Assembly (NCBI GenBank): GCA_036274155.1
Contig: DASUGH010000064.1
Location: 1-34,123 of the forward strand
Source of the DNA: Gp6-AA40 sp036274155
Lineage (GTDB): Bacteria > Acidobacteriota > Vicinamibacteria > Vicinamibacterales > UBA2999
DNA length: 34,123 bases
Direction: 5' to 3'
The translations under genes were made by a program, and so were the position numbers. Below the pieces are notes generated by a model. The model searched no databases, was not told the origin of the DNA, and worked only from the letters and a program-made list of their open reading frames with translations. How positions within the stretch are numbered: the first letter of the stretch is position 1; every line of letters begins with the position of its first letter. Shown piece by piece: positions 7,933-15,769 of this stretch.

Positions 7933-7954
7933 AGGCGGACCTTGAGGTCCGCCT
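7933..7954. repeat. 22-nt interspersed hairpin repeat, copy 1
   Basis: AGGCGGACC / GGTCCGCCT form a perfect 9-bp stem around TTGA. It lies in the gap between the glcF 3' end and the small membrane protein gene. Length and form match the copy at 26524-26545, and it is related to 31239-31258. It could be a REP-like element that also ends or stabilises the glcF transcript. Confidence 0.6.
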
Positions 7955-7987
7955 GACCGAAACATCTACGACTGCTTCAAGATCCGG

Positions 7988-9292
7988 TCAAGACGTCTGG
8001 GTCTTCTTCGAAACGCGGGGCAGCGCCGCTTCGCCGCGAATCGACGCGTCGATGAGTTGAATCGGGTGGACGATCGCCCATTCCTGCCCGCGTGCGCGGC
8101 CAGCAGACGCGATCTGCAGAATGCAGCCCGGATTGCCGGTGGCGATCATGTCTGGCGACATCGCCGCGATGTTGGCCGCCTTGCGCGCGCCGAGCTGCGC
8201 CGCGGGCTCGGGTTGCACCAGGTTATAGATGCCGGCGCTCCCGCAGCAGATGTCCGCCTCCGGCGGCGACACCAGCTCGAGGCCGGGAATCTCCTGCAGC
8301 AGCGTGCGCGGCTGGCTCCGGATGCCCTGGCCGTGCGCCAGGTGACAGGCATCGTGGTAGACGACGCGCGCGCGAATCGGCTGCCGCGGCGCGCGCGAGC
8401 CGAGCTCCACCAGCATCTCGGAGATGTCGCGCACGCGAGTGCTGAACGCCCGCGCCCGCTCGCCCCAGGCGGTGTCTCCGGCAAACAGATCGCCGTATTC
8501 CTTCATCGCCGACCCGCATCCTGCGGCATTGACGATGACACGGTCGACCCCGGCGCGCTCGAACACCTCGATTGTGCGTCGCGCCAGCCCGCGTGCCTGC
8601 TCGATCTGTCCGGCATGCAGCGCCAGCGCGCCGCAGCAGCCCTGGCCCGACGGAACAGCGACGCTGCAGCCGTCGGCGGCGAGCACCCTGATCGTGGCCT
8701 CGTTGACGTCCGCGAACGCGAGCCGCTGTACACAGCCGCTCAGCACCGCCACCTTCTGCCGCTCGGCGCCGGCGGCAGCGGTGCGCTCGGGGAGCCGCTT
8801 GAAGAGCGAGCGAAGCGACACTGGTGGTGCAAGCGCCAGCGCCGCGCGCGCACGCTCCGGCAGCCACCGGCCTGCTGCCGACGCGGCGAAGGCACGCGCG
8901 AGACCTCCGAGCAGCGCGAGCGGCATCAGCGCCACACGCATCCGTGCTGGATAGGGGATCAGCCAGAGCAGCACGCCTCGAAACAGGCGATCGCCGAAAC
9001 TGCGCGTGTACTGCTGCTCGATCTGCGCTCGCGTCCGCTCGATCAGCGGACCATACTGCACGCCGGAGGGGCAGGCCGTGACGCAGTTCAGACACCCGAG
9101 GCACGCGTCGATATGACGGACGTATGTGGCGTCGATCGCGGCCCGACCCTCGAGCGCCGCCTTCATCAGGTAGATGCGGCCGCGCGGCGAATCCATCTCC
9201 TCGCCCCACAGCATGTACGTTGGGCAGGTCGGCAGACAGAATCCGCAGTGGACGCATTTGTCGATGAGCGCAGCGGAGGGGGATTCGGACAT
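7988..9292 (-). CDS. glcF: Glycolate oxidase iron-sulfur subunit GlcF
   Basis: This 434-residue protein has two N-terminal 4Fe-4S binding motifs, C13-C16-C19-C23 (CVHCGFCLPTCP) and C64-C67-C70-C74 (CLGCLNCVTACP). Two CCG-type cysteine-rich domains follow, marked by GCCGALALHAG and, near the C-terminus, DICCGSAGIYN. This matches GlcF, the electron-transfer subunit of membrane-associated GlcDEF, which oxidises glycolate (and in some bacteria D-lactate) and passes electrons to quinone. The gene order is glcD, glcE, glcF. However, 270 bp separate glcE from glcF, most of it a MITE-like insertion, so glcF may depend on read-through or its own promoter. Confidence 0.93.
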   Translation of the reverse strand: MSESPSAALIDKCVHCGFCLPTCPTYMLWGEEMDSPRGRIYLMKAALEGRAAIDATYVRHIDACLGCLNCVTACPSGVQYGPLIERTRAQIEQQYTRSFGDRLFRGVLLWLIPYPARMRVALMPLALLGGLARAFAASAAGRWLPERARAALALAPPVSLRSLFKRLPERTAAAGAERQKVAVLSGCVQRLAFADVNEATIRVLAADGCSVAVPSGQGCCGALALHAGQIEQARGLARRTIEVFERAGVDRVIVNAAGCGSAMKEYGDLFAGDTAWGERARAFSTRVRDISEMLVELGSRAPRQPIRARVVYHDACHLAHGQGIRSQPRTLLQEIPGLELVSPPEADICCGSAGIYNLVQPEPAAQLGARKAANIAAMSPDMIATGNPGCILQIASAGRARGQEWAIVHPIQLIDASIRGEAALPRVSKKTQTS

Positions 9293-9350
9293 TTCGGGTT
9301 CGCTCGGGTGAGTGCTGTTTAATCGAGGTGAAGCTCGGTTCTGCGTACGT

Positions 9351-9369
9351 CTTCTGTCTTCTGTCTTCT
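9351..9369. repeat. CTTCTGT microsatellite next to the MITE-like element
   Basis: The 7-bp unit CTTCTGT occurs about 2.7 times immediately outside the left end of the 9372-9562 element. The complementary unit (ACAGAAG) lies next to the corresponding end of the other copy at 24529-24540. It is therefore either part of a longer element or a preferred insertion context. Confidence 0.6.
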
Positions 9370-9371
9370 AG

Positions 9372-9562
9372 AACCGGAGCTCAGTTGTGTTGAGGATCGC
9401 GTATCCCGGTTACGGCGACCGGACCGCGCTGCGATGGCGTCGTGGACCGCTCGACGCGAGCTCCGTGTGCTCGCTGATCCCCAGAGCCTTCTCGCGCGGT
9501 CAGGCGCCGCTGGTCGGTCACCTCCACAGGGATTCGCATCCTCAACACAACTGAGCTTCGGT
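9372..9562. mobile_element. MITE-like element, copy 1 (191 bp, CTAG flanks)
   Basis: The element begins near AGCTCAGTTGTGTTGAGGAT and ends with its complement (TCCTCAACACAACTGAGCT), giving terminal inverted repeats of roughly 25-30 bp. The interior is also an imperfect palindrome centred on GCGAGCTC / GCTCGC. CTAG flanks both ends (9368-9371 and 9563-9566), consistent with a 4-bp target duplication. It contains no meaningful reading frame and no transposase. A copy of the same length lies inverted at 24333-24523, very similar by eye (roughly 85-90%). This copy lies between glcE and glcF, and its right-hand CTAG contains the glcE stop codon. A structured RNA role is also possible. Confidence 0.8.
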
Positions 9563-10828
9563 CTAGATCGGCCCCCGCCCGGCGTTCAGGATCCCCGCAG
9601 GATCGAACGCCTGCTTCAGGGCACGCGCCGCCGCGACGGCGCTGGCGGGCTCTCCCCAGGGGTCGACACGGCTTTTCAGCCCCGGACTCTGTCGCAACAC
9701 GACAACGTTTCCCACCGTCGCCGACCGCGATCGCAGCAGGGCGACTGCCCGCTCCACTCCGGTATCGTCGGTATCGAGCCGCAGGAATCCGGCACCCGTC
9801 GCCACGCGCGCGTAGAGTGCGAGGGCGCCTGCGGTGAGACGATGCACTTCATCGAGGAGCGCCAGTACCTGAGCGAGCGCCGCCGGCAGCCAGCTCAGTC
9901 TGATCGTTGCGCCACCGGGATACCAGGGCTCACTTACCTGCTCCGTCCACAACGCCGTCTCCGATGATTCGGTCACCATGCGAACGTTTCCGGTCAGCAG
10001 CGTCTCAGCAGCGACCGACTGCAACTCAGCAGATTCGGGGCTGGTCGCGAAGCGCACGAGCAGCAGCCGGCTCGCCTCGCGGCCCGGTCCAAGCCGAAAT
10101 TGGAGATCGAATGCCGTGGGCTCGAGCTGACTTGCCGAGAGGCGCGCCGCGGCGTCCGCCAGCGGCTTCGCCCCGTCGTACTCCACCGCGAGTGTGCGCG
10201 AAGCGGCGGGAATCGGCGAGAGCTTTACCGTCACGTCAACGATGGCCGCCAGGCTTCCGAACGAACCGCTCATCAGCTTCGCAAGGTCGTAGCCGGCGAC
10301 GTTCTTGACGACATGTCCGCCCGACCTGGCGAGCCGGCCGTCGGTCATCGCCAGCGTTATACCGATGAGCAGATCGCGCGGCGTGCCGTATCGCGACCGG
10401 AGCGGCCCGGAGTCGTTCGTGGCGACGATGCCGCCGATCGTCGCCTCGTCGAACGGCGAATCGATCGGAAGCCACTGACCTTCCCTCGCCAGCTCCTGGT
10501 TGACCTCGCGCAGCGTGGCACCTGCCTGCACGGTGGCCGTGAGATCGCCGTGCCGGTGTGCAATCACGCGATTCAACCGCGACGTCACCAGGAGGAGGTC
10601 GAGTGCGGCGGGCACACGGCCCCACGCCAGCTTGGTGCCGCCGCCGCGAATCACCGTACGAAGACCGTGGCGCGACGCCGCGGCCAGCACGCGGCCCACG
10701 TCCTCGGGGGTTGACGGCTCGATCACAGTGCGCGGGAGGACGCCGTCGATCGCATCGTCGGCCGTTCCGGAACGAACGGCTCCGAACTGCGCGAGCTCGT
10801 CGTGGCTCACAGAATGAGTCGCAGCCAT
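9563..10828 (-). CDS. glcE: Glycolate oxidase FAD-binding subunit GlcE
   Basis: This 421-residue FAD-linked protein has a PCMH-type FAD-binding domain (about residues 30-210). Typical motifs are VIRGGGTKLAWG, ATVQAGATLREVNQELA, ATIGGIVATNDSGPLRSRYG and GGHVVKNVAGYDLAKLMSG. The C-terminus ends in the family's FDPAGILNAGRGP signature. GlcE is the second flavin subunit of the glycolate (or D-lactate) dehydrogenase complex. Its start codon overlaps the glcD stop by one base (TGATG), so the two are translationally coupled. The TAG stop lies in a CTAG tetranucleotide that directly abuts the MITE-like element, raising the possibility that the insertion landed on, or restored, the stop. Confidence 0.92.
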   Translation of the reverse strand: MAATHSVSHDELAQFGAVRSGTADDAIDGVLPRTVIEPSTPEDVGRVLAAASRHGLRTVIRGGGTKLAWGRVPAALDLLLVTSRLNRVIAHRHGDLTATVQAGATLREVNQELAREGQWLPIDSPFDEATIGGIVATNDSGPLRSRYGTPRDLLIGITLAMTDGRLARSGGHVVKNVAGYDLAKLMSGSFGSLAAIVDVTVKLSPIPAASRTLAVEYDGAKPLADAAARLSASQLEPTAFDLQFRLGPGREASRLLLVRFATSPESAELQSVAAETLLTGNVRMVTESSETALWTEQVSEPWYPGGATIRLSWLPAALAQVLALLDEVHRLTAGALALYARVATGAGFLRLDTDDTGVERAVALLRSRSATVGNVVVLRQSPGLKSRVDPWGEPASAVAAARALKQAFDPAGILNAGRGPI

Positions 10829-12276
10829 CAGAGGCGTTCGCCGAGGCCCGCTTTTTCGACAGGATGCTGGCGGTAAGGGCCGGGCACTTCGCCGCAGAGC
10901 CGAGGGGTCGGCAGCACCTTGCCGGGATTGCAGAGGCGCTTCGGATCGAACGCGTCGCGCACGCGCTGCATGACGTCGAGGTCGTCGGCGCTGAACATCC
11001 GCGGCATGTAGTCCTTCTTGTCGGCGCCAACTCCGTGCTCGCCGGTGATCGAACCGCCCGCTTCCACGCAGTAGGTCAGGATCTCGCCGGCCACCTCCTC
11101 GGCGACCGCGGATTGGCCCGGAATCCGCTCGTCGTAGCAGATCAGCGGATGGAGATTCCCGTCGCCGGCGTGGAACACGTTGCCGATGCGAAGTCCCGCG
11201 CGCTCACCGAGCGACCGGATGCGCTCGAGAACGTCAGGAAGCCTGGTCCGCGGCACGACCCCGTCCTGGACGTAGTAGTTCGGCGAGACACGTCCCATTG
11301 CCGCGAAGGCCGCCTTGCGGCCGCGCCAGATTCGCGCCCGCTGCTGCTCGTCCTGCGCGACCTCGACGGTCCTGGCACCGGCCTGACGCGAGATCTGTTC
11401 GACCACTCGAAAGAGTTCCCGAACCTCCACGGCTGGTCCGTCGAGCTCCACGATGAGAATGGTGTCCGCGGGCGGAAAGTTCGGTTTGACGGCGGCCTCG
11501 GCCGCCTGAATCGCGAGAGTATCCATCATCTCCACCGCGGCAGGGATGATGCCGGCGGAGATGATCGCGGAAACGGCCGCGCCGCCGTCGCGGATGGTGT
11601 CGAAGGCGGCGAGCAGCGTCTGAACGCTTTCCGGCTTCCGCAGAATCCTGACCACCACCTTCGTCACGACGGCGAGCGTCCCTTCCGATCCCACGAGCAG
11701 TGCGAGCAGGTCGGGCCCTGGCGGGTCGGCAGTCGCCGACCCGATCGTCACCAGCTCGCCATCCGGGAGCACCGCTTCGACCGCGAGCACGTGATGGACG
11801 GTGAACCCGTACTTCAGACAGTGCGCGCCACCAGAGTTCTCCGCCACGTTGCCGCCAATCGAGCAGACCTGCTGACTGGATGGATCAGGAGCGTAGTAGT
11901 AACCGTACGGTGCGACCTGTCTCGTGATCTCGAGGTTGGTGACACCGGGCTCCACGGTCACACGCCGGTTTGGGATATCCACTTCCAGCACGCGATTGAG
12001 CTTCGCGAGGCTGATGACCACGCCACCGGGTACCGGCAAGGCTCCGCCCGAAAGCCCGGTCCCGTGACCGCGCGCCACGAACGGGATGCCTTCGCGGACA
12101 CACAGGCGAACCGCGGCCTGCACCTCGGCTGCCGACCCCGGGAGCACGACGAGCGCCGGCGTCTCCCGGAGATGGGCCAGCGCATCGCATTCGTACGTCA
12201 GCAGTTGCAGCGGTTCGTGCAGGACCGCGGCCTCACCGCAGATTCGGCGGAATTCGCCGACGATCGCCTCGTTCAT
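10828..12276 (-). CDS. glcD: Glycolate/D-lactate oxidase catalytic subunit GlcD
   Basis: This 482-residue flavoprotein has an FAD PCMH domain at about residues 37-215 (RGHGTGLSGGALPVPGG, VTVEPGVTNLEITRQ, CSIGGNVAENSGG) and an FAD-oxidase C-terminal domain at about 220-460. Conserved late motifs are FHAGDGNLHPLICYD, GGSITGEHGVG and DPKRLCNPGKVLP. GlcD is the substrate-oxidising subunit of GlcDEF; the same architecture also serves D-lactate dehydrogenases, so the substrate cannot be fixed from sequence. It is the first gene of the glcDEF cluster and divergent from a LarA-family racemase across 57 bp, which favours a 2-hydroxyacid such as lactate. Start ATG12276 has no clear Shine-Dalgarno. Confidence 0.92.
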   Translation of the reverse strand: MNEAIVGEFRRICGEAAVLHEPLQLLTYECDALAHLRETPALVVLPGSAAEVQAAVRLCVREGIPFVARGHGTGLSGGALPVPGGVVISLAKLNRVLEVDIPNRRVTVEPGVTNLEITRQVAPYGYYYAPDPSSQQVCSIGGNVAENSGGAHCLKYGFTVHHVLAVEAVLPDGELVTIGSATADPPGPDLLALLVGSEGTLAVVTKVVVRILRKPESVQTLLAAFDTIRDGGAAVSAIISAGIIPAAVEMMDTLAIQAAEAAVKPNFPPADTILIVELDGPAVEVRELFRVVEQISRQAGARTVEVAQDEQQRARIWRGRKAAFAAMGRVSPNYYVQDGVVPRTRLPDVLERIRSLGERAGLRIGNVFHAGDGNLHPLICYDERIPGQSAVAEEVAGEILTYCVEAGGSITGEHGVGADKKDYMPRMFSADDLDVMQRVRDAFDPKRLCNPGKVLPTPRLCGEVPGPYRQHPVEKAGLGERL

Positions 12277-12286
12277 CTGGAGGGCA

Positions 12287-12319
12287 ATGTTACTATCGCG
12301 CCGCGTGCTGGGTCATAAT
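12287..12319. promoter_or_regulatory. Divergent glcD / larA promoter region
   Basis: The two genes are separated by only 57 bp. On the plus strand CATAAT (12314-12319) is a -10-like hexamer 14 nt before GTG12334. On the minus strand TAACAT (12292-12287) lies 10 nt before the glcD ATG. The closeness implies shared or overlapping control. No operator palindrome or regulator gene was seen. Confidence 0.4.
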
Positions 12320-12333
12320 GTCAGGCACAGCTC

Positions 12334-13608
12334 GTGAGATTACGCCTCGACTACGGCACCAGCGGACTCGATGTCGATCTGCCTGACGACCGCGTCACCG
12401 TGATCGAGCCGATGCCGCGTCCGGCGGCGCCCGATTCACGCGAGACGCTCATGCGCGCGATTCGCGCGCCGATCGACCGGCCGCCGCTCCGCGAGCTCTG
12501 GAAGCCCGGCCGCCGCGTGGCCATCTCGGTCTGCGACATTACGCGCGCACAGCCGCGCCGCGAGACCATCGAGGCGCTCTTCTCAGAGATGCCAGGCGTG
12601 CGGCACGAGGACGTCACCATCCTGATCGCCACCGGCACGCATCGCGTCAACACGCCCCAGGAGCTCGAGCGGATGCTCGGACCCGAGCTGGCCCGCTGCT
12701 GCCGAGTGGTCAATCACGACGCGCGCGACGCATCTGTACTGACGCGCGTCGGCACCACGACGACCGGCGTCCCGGTCTATCTCAATCGCGAGTGGGTGGA
12801 CGCCGACTTCCGGATTACCACCGGGTTCGTCGAACCGCACTTCTTCGCCGGCTTCAGCGGCGGGCCGAAAATGGTCGCACCGGGTCTCGCCGGGCTCGAA
12901 ACGGTGATGACCCTGCACGACGCGCACCGTATCGGGCACCCCAGGGCCACCTGGGGCATCACCGACGGCAACCCGGTGCACGACGATGTCCGCGAGATCG
13001 CGCGCATGCTTCCGGTGGACTTCGCCGTCGACGTCACGCTCAATCGCGAGCAGAAGATCACGGCGGCCTTCGCCGGCGAGATTCTCGCCGAGCACCGGCG
13101 GGCCTGCGCATACGCGAAAGACACCGCAATGCGAGCCGTGCCGGCGCCATTCGACGTGGTGCTGACGACCAACTCCGGCTACCCGCTCGATCAGAACCTG
13201 TATCAGGCGGTCAAGGGGATGTCGGCAGCCGCGAAGATCGTGAAGACGCAGGGGACCATCGTCTGCGCGGCCGAGTGCCGCGACGGTCTGCCGAGTCACG
13301 GGAGCTACGGCCAGGTGCTGGCGTCGCAACCGAGCCCCGAACGGCTGCTGTCGATGATCACGGCGCCCGGCTACTCCGTGCCGGATCAGTGGCAGGTCCA
13401 GGTGCAGGCACAGATCCAGATGAAGGCCGCTGTCCTCGTCAAGACAGACGGCCTCGGTCCTGCCGACGTCCGCGCTGCGCATTTCGAGCCGGTCGACGAT
13501 GTGGAGTCGGCCGTCCGCGATGCCCTGGAACGCGCCGGCTCGTCCGCCACCCTCTGTGTGCTGCCGCAAGGCCCGCAGACCATTCCATATCTCGCCTCGG
13601 AGGGTTGA
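12334..13608 (+). CDS. larA: LarA-family nickel-dependent 2-hydroxyacid racemase
   Basis: This 424-residue protein aligns with LarA lactate racemase. Residues equivalent to the known active site are present at a constant offset from Lactiplantibacillus plantarum LarA: H103 (ATGTHR; H108), H169 (EPHFFAGFSGG; H174), K179 (GGPKM; K184) and H195 (H200). The last two would hold the nickel-pincer cofactor. LarA interconverts D- and L-lactate; homologues act on other 2-hydroxyacids. No larB, larC or larE cofactor genes are in the window, so they must lie elsewhere if this enzyme is active. GTG12334 is the chosen start. Divergence from glcDEF suggests racemisation feeding a stereospecific dehydrogenase. 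Confidence 0.88.
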   Translation: MRLRLDYGTSGLDVDLPDDRVTVIEPMPRPAAPDSRETLMRAIRAPIDRPPLRELWKPGRRVAISVCDITRAQPRRETIEALFSEMPGVRHEDVTILIATGTHRVNTPQELERMLGPELARCCRVVNHDARDASVLTRVGTTTTGVPVYLNREWVDADFRITTGFVEPHFFAGFSGGPKMVAPGLAGLETVMTLHDAHRIGHPRATWGITDGNPVHDDVREIARMLPVDFAVDVTLNREQKITAAFAGEILAEHRRACAYAKDTAMRAVPAPFDVVLTTNSGYPLDQNLYQAVKGMSAAAKIVKTQGTIVCAAECRDGLPSHGSYGQVLASQPSPERLLSMITAPGYSVPDQWQVQVQAQIQMKAAVLVKTDGLGPADVRAAHFEPVDDVESAVRDALERAGSSATLCVLPQGPQTIPYLASEG

Positions 13609-13613
13609 GCACA

Positions 13614-14417
13614 GTGAAAAGAGCCGCGCTCCTCGGAGCGGTCGCCCTGCTCGCCGCCTGCGCAGCGCGGCCGAGTTTCAAGGCCCGGACCACAGGTCGC
13701 GACGTCGTGCTGTCCATCGTCACCTGGAACGTGAACAAGGGTGCGGGGCAACTCGCCCGTTTCACCGACGACTTCGTCGCCGGACGTCTGACGCCGACGC
13801 CGGTGCGCAACTTCATGATCCTGCTCCAGGAGACGATCGACGGCAACGACACCGACGCGGTCGCTTTGGCGCGAACGCGAAACCTGCACTCCTATTACGA
13901 CCCCGTCCTCCCCACCGAACGAGGGATGTCGGGAAACGCCATCATCTCGACGCTGCCGCTGGCCGACATCCGATCCATTCCGCTCCCGGAGAGCCGGCAC
14001 ACGCGCAAGGCGCTCGCCGCGACAATCGAGCTCGATGGGTTGAAGCTGTTCGCCATCTGCGCCCACCTGGAGAATCGGGCACGGTGGCTCAACACCTTCG
14101 GCCTTTTCAGCGATTCGATCCGGAAGCGACAGGCCAAGGTCCTGCTGGCGGCGGTTCCAACCGGGCACGGCTTTCTCGGCGGCGACTTCAACACCTGGTT
14201 CGGTCCAACCGAACCGGCGCTCAAGGACATCCGCAAGCGATTCAACTCAACTCCTCACGAAGGTCCGGAACCAACCTACGAAGAGCACCTCGTGCTCGAT
14301 CACCTGTTCTTCGATCTCCCCGACCGGTGGGAGGCCGTTCGCGAAGTCGTCAAGGATCGCTACGGCTCGGACCACCATCCCGTCGTCGCGCTCATTCTCC
14401 AGAGGCATCCTTCGTAG
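13614..14417 (+). CDS. Endonuclease/exonuclease/phosphatase-family lipoprotein
   Basis: This 267-residue protein starts at GTG13614, five bases after the larA stop and behind GGAGGG within the larA end. A lipoprotein signal peptide ends in LLAAC (lipidated C16), placing the protein in the envelope. The EEP (DNase I-like) fold is shown in order by TWNVNKG, LLQETIDG, GNAIIST, GGDFNTWFG and, at the C-terminus, GSDHHPVVAL with the catalytic Asp-His. EEP enzymes hydrolyse phosphodiester or phosphomonoester bonds in nucleic acids, lipids or inositol phosphates; the substrate cannot be chosen here. The tight spacing suggests co-transcription with larA. The 3' end overlaps the convergent neighbour by 26 bp. 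Confidence 0.88.
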   Translation: MKRAALLGAVALLAACAARPSFKARTTGRDVVLSIVTWNVNKGAGQLARFTDDFVAGRLTPTPVRNFMILLQETIDGNDTDAVALARTRNLHSYYDPVLPTERGMSGNAIISTLPLADIRSIPLPESRHTRKALAATIELDGLKLFAICAHLENRARWLNTFGLFSDSIRKRQAKVLLAAVPTGHGFLGGDFNTWFGPTEPALKDIRKRFNSTPHEGPEPTYEEHLVLDHLFFDLPDRWEAVREVVKDRYGSDHHPVVALILQRHPS

Positions 14418-14817
14418 TCCGGCCGCGATGTTGGCGGGAAGCCTGCCTCGCCTTTTCCGCCATTTCCAGGTAGGTCGCCCTGATGGCCTCGAGCTCCTCC
14501 TCTTCGAGCTCCTCGAGGTCGAGCAGTTCGTTCCTGGCGTGGCCGACGGCGCGAATCAGTTCGTCGAGCTTGATCTGCGTCGCCTCCGAATCACGATTCT
14601 GAGTCGCCTGAATGAGGAAGACCATCAGGAAGGTAATGATGGTCGTGCCGGTATTGATGATGAGCTGCCAGGTGTCGCTGAAGCCGAAGAGCGGCCCGGT
14701 GATCAGCCAGGTGAGAATGACGACCGCAGCGGCAAGGAACGCCGCCGGACGTCCGGAGAGCTGCGCGGTGCGTTTGGCAAAGCGGGTGAACCAGGTCTTG
14801 GGCTTCGTCGGGCGCAT
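14392..14817 (-). CDS. Low-affinity iron permease family protein
   Basis: This 141-residue protein has a basic N-terminus, two transmembrane helices (about residues 24-46 and 50-70), then the characteristic IQATQNRDSEATQIKLDELI segment, and a charged C-terminus with a glutamate-rich stretch (about 98-112). This is the pattern of the 'low affinity iron permease' family (PF04120-type). In bacteria the name is inherited from yeast Fet4 similarity, and iron transport is not well established for such short members. The gene follows the DUF4159 gene on the same strand by 4 bp, so they probably form an operon. Its 3' end overlaps that of the convergent EEP gene. Confidence 0.85.
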   Translation of the reverse strand: MRPTKPKTWFTRFAKRTAQLSGRPAAFLAAAVVILTWLITGPLFGFSDTWQLIINTGTTIITFLMVFLIQATQNRDSEATQIKLDELIRAVGHARNELLDLEELEEEELEAIRATYLEMAEKARQASRQHRGRTTKDASGE

Positions 14818-14821
14818 CAGC

Positions 14822-15649
14822 TCAATGCGTCATCGCGTGCAGGAGCACGTCGATGCCGAGAGCGTAGCCCGCGGGGGAGAACTGGAAGAAGAAGCCGGGG
14901 TCCTCGCCTTCGCGCTCCCATGAGTCGGCAACATCGGTGTTGTGCGTCATCAAGACCATGATGCGGCGTTTGGAATCGCGTATCGCGCGGAGGTGTACCT
15001 CTTCGCTGTCGGGGCCGCGCTCCGAGGTGTAGCCGCCGTTGCGGCGCCAGAACTGGATGTTGGTAATCTGCGGTACGTGATCGACAGTGAACATCGTGCG
15101 CAGCATCGGATCTTCGATGCTCACATCGTCTATCTGGTAATCGGGCGGCGGCAGCACCCGCTCGATCTCGCCGGCCCAATGCTCCCACGCGGCGGTACCC
15201 CAGAAGTCGTCGAACCACATGAACCCGCCCTTCTCCAGGTAGGTGCGGAGGTGCGCGACTTCTTTGTCGTCGAAGCCGATGGTGCCGGCGTCTGAGGCCA
15301 CCACGATCGGACAGTTGAACAGCGTGTCATCGGTCGCACGCACCACGTAGTAGTTCGGCGTGCCGTCCTGGTCTCGGCTCACGCGTGTCTTCGTGAGCTC
15401 GGAGAACCGCGTGGTCAGGTTGATTTCCGCGTAGGGGTAATCCGTCTGCCAGCCGATTCCCGACTCCTCGGCCCGCACGCGCGTATAGGCAAGCCTGCAG
15501 ATCACGAACGACGAGTCCGGCATCTCGCGCGGCGCGAAGCGCGGCCCGAGGCTGCCCTCCCGGAAGAAACGCTGTGCGTACGCGGCACCGCCGACCAGGC
15601 TGGCAATCGCCCCGATGATCATGACGCGGGCGGCGGCTCCCCGTCCCAT
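14822..15649 (-). CDS. Secreted DUF4159 protein (isolated paralogue)
   Basis: This 275-residue protein has a signal peptide (about residues 1-25, ending AYA) followed by a single DUF4159 domain. Shared family motifs are FVICRLAYTR, YPYAEINLTTRFSELTKT, FNCPIVVASD, LEKGGFMWFDDFWG and LMTHNTDVADSWEREGEDP; it ends HAMTH. The two cysteines (in FVICR and FNCPI) are also conserved in the three tandem paralogues at 21686-24332, suggesting a disulfide. DUF4159 has no established activity; the 'KGGF.W.DDFWG' region recalls the glutamine-amidotransferase-like fold, which is only my impression. It is upstream of the iron-permease-family gene. A weak -10-like TAATCT lies 6 nt before ATG15649, with no Shine-Dalgarno. 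Confidence 0.85.
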   Translation of the reverse strand: MGRGAAARVMIIGAIASLVGGAAYAQRFFREGSLGPRFAPREMPDSSFVICRLAYTRVRAEESGIGWQTDYPYAEINLTTRFSELTKTRVSRDQDGTPNYYVVRATDDTLFNCPIVVASDAGTIGFDDKEVAHLRTYLEKGGFMWFDDFWGTAAWEHWAGEIERVLPPPDYQIDDVSIEDPMLRTMFTVDHVPQITNIQFWRRNGGYTSERGPDSEEVHLRAIRDSKRRIMVLMTHNTDVADSWEREGEDPGFFFQFSPAGYALGIDVLLHAMTH

Positions 15650-15769
15650 GAGCGCAGATTAACGCGAAACCTGCCGCCCCGGCGACTGAAATTCGCGTTG
15701 ACGGGAAGGGCACTCACCGCGGGTGAACGGCGGACATTGCAGGCTCCACACACAAACGAGCCTCGGCTT

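Noticed and set aside
9372..9562. The palindromic element as a CRISPR or tRNA-like structure.
   Set aside because: There is no array of regularly spaced repeats and no cloverleaf or CCA end. The whole element is one inverted repeat with flanking tetranucleotides.
10558..12318. A 586-codon plus-strand frame opposite glcD/glcE.
   Set aside because: It is antisense to well-conserved glcD and glcE, and its composition is typical of a shadow frame.
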